Source: Salmonella enterica subsp. arizonae (GTDB taxonomy: Bacteria > Pseudomonadota > Gammaproteobacteria > Enterobacterales > Enterobacteriaceae). Taken from it: a DNA stretch of 64,000 nucleotides. Shown here one piece after another: positions 58,927 to 64,000 of this stretch. Under the pieces are notes generated by a model. The model had not been told where the DNA came from, did not search any database, and saw only the letters and a list, made by a program, of their open reading frames with translations. The position numbers and the translations under genes are program-made. Location of the stretch: assembly GCF_008692845.1 (NCBI RefSeq), contig NZ_VXJW01000006.1:248001-312000 (forward strand), read 5' to 3'. How positions within the stretch are numbered: the stretch's first letter is position 1; each line of letters starts with the position of its first letter.

Positions 58927-60198
58927 ATGGATGAATTCAAACCAGAAGACGAGCTGAAACCCGATCCCAGCGATCGTCGCACTGGTCGTTCTCGTCAATC
59001 TTCAGAACGCGATAATGAGCCGCAGATCAACTTTGATGATGTTGATCTGGACGCTGACGATCGTCGGCCAACGCGTGCGCGTAAAGCGCGTAGTGAAGAA
59101 CCTGAAGTCGAAGAAGAGTACGAATCCGATGAAGACGATACGGTGGTCGAGGAACGTGTTGATCGCCGTCCACGTAAGCGTAAAAAAGCAGCCCATAAGC
59201 CAGCTTCTCGCCAGTACATGATGATGGGCGTCGGCATACTGGTGCTGCTGCTGTTGATTATTGGTATCGGTTCCGCGCTGAAAGCCCCCTCAACGTCTTC
59301 AAGCGAGCCGGCGACGTCTGGCGAAAAGAGTATCGATCTTTCCGGTAACGCCGCCGATCAGGCTAATGCGACCCAGCCAGCGCCGGGTACGACCTCTGCA
59401 GAACAAACGGCGGGTAATACATCCCAGGATATTTCTTTGCCGCCAATTTCTTCGACGCCGACGCAGGGACAGTCGCCTGTGGTCACTGATGGCCAGCAAC
59501 GCGTGGAAGTGCAGGGAGATCTGAATAATGCATTGACGCAGAATCCTGAGCAGATGAACAACGTCGCGCTCAACTCTACGTTGCCGACAGAGCCTGCAAC
59601 CGTCGCGCCGGTTCGCAATGGTAGCGCGTTGCGTCAGGCGGCGGTTCGCGAACCAGCCGAACGTCATACCACGCGTCCGGAACGTAAACAGGCTGTCATT
59701 GAACCTAAGAAACCGCAAACAACAGCGAAAACCACGACTGCGGAACCGAAGAAACCGGCCACGCCAGTGAAAAGCACGGAACCAGCCGCGACGCCGAAAG
59801 CGACAACTGCGCCTACGGCTGCGCCGAAAGTGACGGCAAGCGCCGCGCCGGTACAAACCGCGAAGCCAGCGCAAGCCTCGACAACGCCTGTCGCAGGTGG
59901 CGGGAAAAGCGCTGGCAATGTTGGCGCGTTAAAGAGCGCGCCATCCAGCCACTACACGTTGCAGCTCAGCAGTTCTTCAAATTACGACAACCTGAATGGT
60001 TGGGCGAAGAAAGAGAACCTGAAAAATTATGTGGTATACGAGACGACGCGTAATGGACAACCGTGGTATGTGCTGGTAACCGGGGTGTATGCTTCGAAAG
60101 AAGATGCTAAACGTGCTGTGTCCACTCTGCCGGCTGATGTACAGGCGAAAAACCCGTGGGCAAAACCGTTGCATCAGGTTCAGGCCGATCTGAAATAA
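58927..60198 (+). CDS. damX: cell division protein DamX
   Basis: Septal-ring membrane protein of 423 residues. Acidic and basic cytoplasmic N-terminus (residues 1-95), one membrane helix (about 98-120, [16 protein letters not shown]), a low-complexity Ala/Pro/Thr/Lys linker, and a C-terminal SPOR domain (from about residue 340, [21 protein letters not shown]) that binds denuded septal glycan. Five residues shorter than E. coli in the linker. Confidence 0.95.
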   Translation: MDEFKPEDELKPDPSDRRTGRSRQSSERDNEPQINFDDVDLDADDRRPTRARKARSEEPEVEEEYESDEDDTVVEERVDRRPRKRKKAAHKPASRQYMMMGVGILVLLLLIIGIGSALKAPSTSSSEPATSGEKSIDLSGNAADQANATQPAPGTTSAEQTAGNTSQDISLPPISSTPTQGQSPVVTDGQQRVEVQGDLNNALTQNPEQMNNVALNSTLPTEPATVAPVRNGSALRQAAVREPAERHTTRPERKQAVIEPKKPQTTAKTTTAEPKKPATPVKSTEPAATPKATTAPTAAPKVTASAAPVQTAKPAQASTTPVAGGGKSAGNVGALKSAPSSHYTLQLSSSSNYDNLNGWAKKENLKNYVVYETTRNGQPWYVLVTGVYASKEDAKRAVSTLPADVQAKNPWAKPLHQVQADLK

Positions 60199-60207
60199 TC
60201 CAGGCTG

Positions 60208-60358
60208 TGTCCTGCAATTGCCTGTGAGTGTCGCTGACAGCTATTTTTGTTCAGGACAGGCGCGAGGGGCGCATTTGTTACCGCCAAATGCGCCGTAAAG
60301 CAACGCGGCACAGCCTAAAGCGCAGGATGCTGTCGGAGCTTTCTCCACAGCCGGAGAA
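60208..60358 (+). promoter_or_regulatory. structured damX-dam intercistronic RNA
   Basis: Three stems are visible: 60208-60214 with 60252-60258 (7 bp), a perfect 10-bp stem 60268-60277 with 60285-60294 (7-base loop), and 60341-60346 with 60353-60358 (6 bp), the last containing the only GGAG. That GGAGAAGG ends 18 bases before the dam ATG, too far to act normally, and the gap ttagtcagc has no Shine-Dalgarno. Dam synthesis may thus be set low at translation. Confidence 0.45.
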
Positions 60359-60378
60359 GGTGTAATTAGTTAGTCAGC

Positions 60379-61215
60379 ATGAAAAAAAATCGCGCTTTTT
60401 TGAAGTGGGCAGGGGGAAAATACCCTCTGCTTGATGATATAAAACGACATTTGCCAAAAGGCGATTGCCTGGTCGAACCCTTCGTGGGTGCTGGATCGGT
60501 GTTTCTTAACACCGACTTTTCTCGTTATATCCTCGCCGATATCAACAGCGACCTTATTAGCCTCTATAACATCGTGAAGTCACGTACCGACGAGTATGTA
60601 CAGGCTTCGCGCGAACTGTTTATGCCTGAAACCAACCAGGCTGAGGTCTATTACCAGCTCCGCGAGGAGTTCAATACCTGCCAGGACCCCTTTCGCCGAG
60701 CGGTGCTGTTTTTATATCTGAATCGCTACGGTTATAACGGGCTCTGCCGCTATAACTTACGCGGGGAATTTAATGTACCGTTCGGTCGTTATAAAAAACC
60801 TTACTTCCCGGAAGCGGAGTTGTACCACTTTGCAGAAAAAGCGCAGAATGCGTTCTTTTACTGTGAGTCATATGCAGACAGCATGGCGCGCGCGGACAAG
60901 TCGTCGGTGGTCTATTGCGATCCGCCTTACGCGCCGTTGTCCGCCACGGCTAACTTCACAGCGTATCACACCAATAGTTTTAGCCTGACGCAACAAGCGC
61001 ATCTGGCGGAAATCGCTGAGAATCTGGTCAGTAACCGGATTCCGGTGCTCATTTCCAACCATGATACGGTACTCACGCGCGAGTGGTATCAACTCGCAAA
61101 ATTGCATGTCGTCAAAGTTCGACGCAGTATAAGCAGCAACGGTGGCACACGTAAAAAGGTGGACGAACTGCTGGCTCTGTACCAACCAGGAGTCGTTTCG
61201 CCCGCAAAAAGATAA
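60379..61215 (+). CDS. dam: DNA adenine methyltransferase Dam
   Basis: Methylates the adenine of GATC; directs mismatch repair, SeqA control, and virulence genes in Salmonella. It has 278 residues. AdoMet motif [11 protein letters not shown] (about residues 34-44), catalytic DPPY at 181-184 and a target-recognition region between them are intact. In the order aroK-aroB-damX-dam-rpe-gph-trpS. Confidence 0.98.
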   Translation: MKKNRAFLKWAGGKYPLLDDIKRHLPKGDCLVEPFVGAGSVFLNTDFSRYILADINSDLISLYNIVKSRTDEYVQASRELFMPETNQAEVYYQLREEFNTCQDPFRRAVLFLYLNRYGYNGLCRYNLRGEFNVPFGRYKKPYFPEAELYHFAEKAQNAFFYCESYADSMARADKSSVVYCDPPYAPLSATANFTAYHTNSFSLTQQAHLAEIAENLVSNRIPVLISNHDTVLTREWYQLAKLHVVKVRRSISSNGGTRKKVDELLALYQPGVVSPAKR

Positions 61216-61232
61216 TTCTCAAGGAGAAGCGG

Positions 61233-61910
61233 ATGAAACAGTATTTGATTGCCCCCTCAATTCTGTCGGCTGATTTTGCTCGCCTGGGCGAAGACACCGC
61301 AAAAGCGCTGGCTGCCGGCGCTGATGTCGTACACTTTGACGTCATGGATAACCACTATGTGCCGAACCTGACTATTGGCCCGATGGTGCTGAAATCCCTG
61401 CGTCAATACGGTATTACCGCGCCTATTGATGTTCATCTGATGGTCAAGCCTGTCGACCGTATTGTGCCCGACTTTGCCGCCGCTGGCGCGAGCATCATTA
61501 CCTTTCACCCGGAAGCCTCCGAGCATGTTGATCGCACGCTACAACTGATCAAAGAGCACGGCTGTAAAGCGGGTCTGGTATTCAACCCGGCAACGCCGCT
61601 CAGCTATCTCGATTACGTCATGGACAAACTTGATGTGATCCTGCTGATGTCCGTTAATCCAGGCTTCGGCGGTCAGTCTTTTATTCCTCAGACGCTGGAT
61701 AAGCTGCGCGAAGTCCGTCGCCGTATTGATGAGTCCGGTTACGATATTCGTCTGGAAGTGGATGGCGGCGTGAAGGTGAATAATATCGGCGAGATCGCCG
61801 CAGCAGGCGCGGACATGTTTGTCGCGGGGTCGGCAATATTTGATAAGCCCGACTATAAACAAGTGATTGATGAAATGCGCAGTGAACTGGCAAAGGTAAG
61901 TCATGGATAA
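61233..61910 (+). CDS. rpe: ribulose-phosphate 3-epimerase
   Basis: Interconverts ribulose 5-phosphate and xylulose 5-phosphate. TIM barrel of 225 residues. Metal and catalytic residues are seen in [12 protein letters not shown] (His35, Asp37), DVHLMV (His) and VDGGVKVNN (Asp). 17 bases after dam with aaggag. Overlaps gph by 8 bases. Confidence 0.97.
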   Translation: MKQYLIAPSILSADFARLGEDTAKALAAGADVVHFDVMDNHYVPNLTIGPMVLKSLRQYGITAPIDVHLMVKPVDRIVPDFAAAGASIITFHPEASEHVDRTLQLIKEHGCKAGLVFNPATPLSYLDYVMDKLDVILLMSVNPGFGGQSFIPQTLDKLREVRRRIDESGYDIRLEVDGGVKVNNIGEIAAAGADMFVAGSAIFDKPDYKQVIDEMRSELAKVSHG

Positions 61911-62661
61911 GTTGCAGAATATTCGGGGCGTCGCCTTGGATCTTGACGGTACGCTGGTGGATAGCGCGCCGGGTTTAGCCGCAGCGGTCGACATGGCGCT
62001 GTATGCGCTGGAACTGCCGGTTGCTGGTGAAGAACGCGTAATTACCTGGATTGGTAACGGCGCCGATGTATTGATGGAGCGCGCGCTTGCCTGGGCGCGT
62101 CAGGAACGTGCCGCGTTGCGTAAAACAATGGGCAAACCACCTGTTGATGATGATATCCCTGCGGAAGAGCAGGTACGTATTTTGCGTAAGTTGTTTGACC
62201 GGTACTATGGTGTTGTGGCGGAGGAGGGGACGTTCCTGTTTCCGCACGTAGCCGACACGCTGGGCGCGCTGCACGCTAACGGATTGCCGTTAGGTCTGGT
62301 GACCAATAAACCGACGCCATTTGTAGCACCGCTGCTTGAAGCGTTGGACATTGCCAAATACTTTAGCGTGGTCATCGGTGGTGACGACGTACAAAACAAA
62401 AAGCCACATCCGGATCCGTTGCTGCTGGTAGCTAGCCGAATGGGTATTGCGCCAGAGCAGATGCTTTTTGTCGGCGATTCCCGTAATGATATTCAGGCTG
62501 CAAAAGCGGCTGGCTGCCCTTCGGTTGGCCTGACATACGGCTACAATTATGGCGAAGCGATCTCCCTTAGCGAGCCGGACGTCATTTATGACAGTTTTAA
62601 CGATATTCTGCCCGCACTTGGGCTTCCGCATAGCGATAACCAGGAAATAAAAAATGACTAA
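61903..62661 (+). CDS. gph: phosphoglycolate phosphatase
   Basis: HAD-family phosphatase clearing 2-phosphoglycolate from DNA repair. It has 252 residues. Motif [15 protein letters not shown] (Asp13 and Asp15), motif II LVTNK, Lys in NKKPHPDPL, motif [14 protein letters not shown]. Starts inside the last codons of rpe (8-base overlap) and overlaps trpS in the same way. Confidence 0.97.
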   Translation: MDKLQNIRGVALDLDGTLVDSAPGLAAAVDMALYALELPVAGEERVITWIGNGADVLMERALAWARQERAALRKTMGKPPVDDDIPAEEQVRILRKLFDRYYGVVAEEGTFLFPHVADTLGALHANGLPLGLVTNKPTPFVAPLLEALDIAKYFSVVIGGDDVQNKKPHPDPLLLVASRMGIAPEQMLFVGDSRNDIQAAKAAGCPSVGLTYGYNYGEAISLSEPDVIYDSFNDILPALGLPHSDNQEIKND

Positions 62662-63658
62662 GCCCATCGTTTTTAGTGGCGCACAGCCCTCAGGTGAATT
62701 GACCATTGGCAACTATATGGGTGCATTGCGTCAGTGGGTAAACATGCAGGATGATTATCATTGCATCTACTGCATCGTAGACCAACATGCCATTACCGTG
62801 CGTCAGGACGCGCAGCAGTTACGTAAAGCGACGCTGGATACGTTGGCGCTGTATCTGGCATGTGGTATTGATCCTGAAAAGAGCACTATTTTCGTTCAGT
62901 CCCATGTGCCGGAACATGCGCAGCTTGGTTGGGCTCTGAACTGCTATACCTATTTCGGCGAGCTGAGTCGCATGACGCAGTTTAAAGATAAATCTGCGCG
63001 TTATGCGGAAAACATTAACGCCGGTCTGTTTGATTACCCAGTGCTGATGGCCGCGGATATCCTGCTGTATCAAACCAATCTGGTGCCAGTAGGTGAAGAT
63101 CAGAAGCAACATCTGGAATTGAGCCGCGATATCGCCCAGCGTTTTAACGCGCTGTATGGCGATATTTTCAAAGTACCGGAACCGTTTATTCCGAAATCCG
63201 GCGCGCGCGTGATGTCGCTTCTGGAACCGACGAAGAAAATGTCCAAATCAGACGACAACCGCAATAACGTGATCGGCCTGCTGGAAGATCCGAAATCGGT
63301 AGTGAAGAAAATCAAACGTGCGGTCACTGACTCCGACGAGCCGCCGGTAGTGCGTTATGATGTGAAAGAAAAAGCGGGTGTCTCTAACCTGCTGGATATT
63401 CTTTCCGCCGTAACCGGTCAGAGCGTTCCTGAACTGGAAAAACAGTTTGAAGGTAAAATGTATGGTCATTTGAAAGGCGAAGTGGCGGAAGCCGTTTCCG
63501 GAATGCTGTCTGAGCTGCAGGAACGTTATCACCGTTTCCGCAACGACGAAGCGTTCTTGCAGAAGGTGATGAAAGACGGGGCGGAAAAAGCCAGCGAGCG
63601 CGCGGCCGAAACACTGAAAGCGGTTTACGAAGCTATTGGCTTTGTGGCGAAACCGTAA
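62654..63658 (+). CDS. trpS: tryptophanyl-tRNA synthetase
   Basis: Class I synthetase, 334 residues. The HIGH-type motif is TIGNYMG (about residues 17-23) and KMSKS is at about 195-199 (KKMSKSDDN). The start overlaps gph by 8 bases. Last gene of the dam operon; a strong terminator follows. Confidence 0.98.
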   Translation: MTKPIVFSGAQPSGELTIGNYMGALRQWVNMQDDYHCIYCIVDQHAITVRQDAQQLRKATLDTLALYLACGIDPEKSTIFVQSHVPEHAQLGWALNCYTYFGELSRMTQFKDKSARYAENINAGLFDYPVLMAADILLYQTNLVPVGEDQKQHLELSRDIAQRFNALYGDIFKVPEPFIPKSGARVMSLLEPTKKMSKSDDNRNNVIGLLEDPKSVVKKIKRAVTDSDEPPVVRYDVKEKAGVSNLLDILSAVTGQSVPELEKQFEGKMYGHLKGEVAEAVSGMLSELQERYHRFRNDEAFLQKVMKDGAEKASERAAETLKAVYEAIGFVAKP

Positions 63659-63668
63659 CGGTTATTGC

Positions 63669-63699
63669 CCTGCCCGATGGCGTTGCGCTTATCTGACCT
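63669..63699. repeat. partial REP after trpS
   Basis: ctgcccgatggcgttgcgcttatctgac resembles one half of a REP pair, truncated by the terminator. Confidence 0.5.
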
Positions 63700-63703
63700 T
63701 TAG

Positions 63704-63730
63704 AAAAAACCGGGAAATTCCCGGTTTTTT
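63704..63730. terminator. terminator after trpS
   Basis: aaaaaaccggg-aaatt-cccggtttttt: symmetric A and T runs around a GC stem, able to serve trpS and the converging cysG. Confidence 0.9.
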
Positions 63731-63788
63731 GTATGTACGCATAAAATGTAACGTAGGAATAATTCATTATTTAATGGCGAGAATAAAT

Positions 63789-63812
63789 GGATGCCCTGAA
63801 TAACGGGGCATC
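63789..63812 (-). terminator. hairpin after cysG
   Basis: gatgccctgaataacggggcatc gives a 6-7 bp imperfect stem just beyond the cysG stop, weakly T-rich after it on the minus strand. Confidence 0.4.
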
Positions 63813-63819
63813 AAGGAAA

Positions 63820-64000
63820 TTAATGACTTGAGAACCAGTTTAATTTATCGCGTAGCCCGACCACGCGGCCAACGATAATAAGCGCCGGGCTGGCAACTTG
63901 TTTCGCCAGTTCGCCTAACTGCGCCAGTTCGCCATTGACTACCCGCTGTTTGATGGAGGTGCCATTTTCAACCAGCGCGACTGGCATATCGGCCTGCATA
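63820..64000 (-). CDS. cysG: siroheme synthase CysG, 3' end (partial)
   Basis: The last 60 codons of the multifunctional uroporphyrinogen III methyltransferase, precorrin-2 dehydrogenase and ferrochelatase. The reading frame [17 protein letters not shown] and [22 protein letters not shown] ends in TAA at 63820-63822 and belongs to the C-terminal methyltransferase domain. The gene continues beyond the window. Confidence 0.95.
   Translation of the reverse strand, partial: MQADMPVALVENGTSIKQRVVNGELAQLGELAKQVASPALIIVGRVVGLRDKLNWFSSH

Noticed and set aside
59299-59874. Arg-rich 191-codon frame antisense to damX
   Set aside because: The Arg/Phe composition is the mirror of the Ala/Pro/Thr/Lys linker of DamX, not a real protein.

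Overview
The window is chromosomal DNA of an enterobacterium, almost certainly Salmonella. Nearly every product matches its Escherichia coli orthologue in length and order, while several details fit Salmonella better: a RyhB-1 type small RNA, a dead gntU, Dam of 278 residues and Asd of 368. From memory, some proteins (for example GlpG) differ slightly from the Typhimurium versions, so I do not name a species or serovar. There are no tRNA, rRNA, CRISPR, phage or insertion-sequence genes. Many intergenic gaps carry REP/BIME repeats.

Layout. 1-5133: the 3' end of ggt, the iron-stress RNA gene ryhB, yhhX, yhhW (pirin), gntR and gntK. 5130-5674: a wreck in which gntU and the convergent yhgN have lost their 3' parts. 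5867-16699: asd, then the glycogen operon glgBXCAP. 16790-20579: glycerol 3-phosphate genes, glpD divergent from glpEGR. 20673-28443: maltose regulon, malT divergent from malPQ. 28574-31584: gntT, nfuA and gntX on the minus strand. 31622-32392: bioH. 32433-32905: remnant of rpnA (yhgA). 33103-35916: ferrous iron genes feoABC. 36442-39344: tex (yhgF) and greB. 39571-41639: ompR-envZ. 41742-45450: pckA and yhgE. 45544-49724: hslO, hslR, yrfG and igaA. 50046-53258: nudE and mrcA. 53379-56698: the PilMNOPQ-like hofMNOPQ operon. 57163-63658: the dam superoperon aroK-aroB-damX-dam-rpe-gph-trpS. 63820-64000: the 3' end of cysG.

How the parts fit. Carbon storage and use dominate. Glycogen synthesis and breakdown (glg) and maltodextrin use (mal) supply glucose 1-phosphate and glucose. 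glpD oxidises glycerol 3-phosphate. gntK and gntT handle gluconate under GntR, whose operators are still visible at both genes although the low-affinity transporter is lost. pckA feeds gluconeogenesis. CRP-like sites lie before gntK, malT and pckA and between glpD and glpE. Iron is the second theme: Fur boxes precede ryhB and feoA, an FNR-like site precedes feoA, and nfuA carries Fe-S clusters. Envelope functions (OmpR/EnvZ, IgaA, PBP1a, DamX) and Dam methylation fill the rest.

I found no wholly new multi-gene system. The observations most worth following are the joint gntU/yhgN deletion, a structured damX-dam intercistronic RNA with no ordinary ribosome binding site before dam, a terminator-like hairpin between aroB and damX, a 32-codon open frame with a strong ribosome binding site and signal-peptide-like sequence upstream of aroK, and the repeated absence of genes that E. 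coli K-12 carries at the same junctions (ggt/yhhX, glpR/malT, trpS/cysG).
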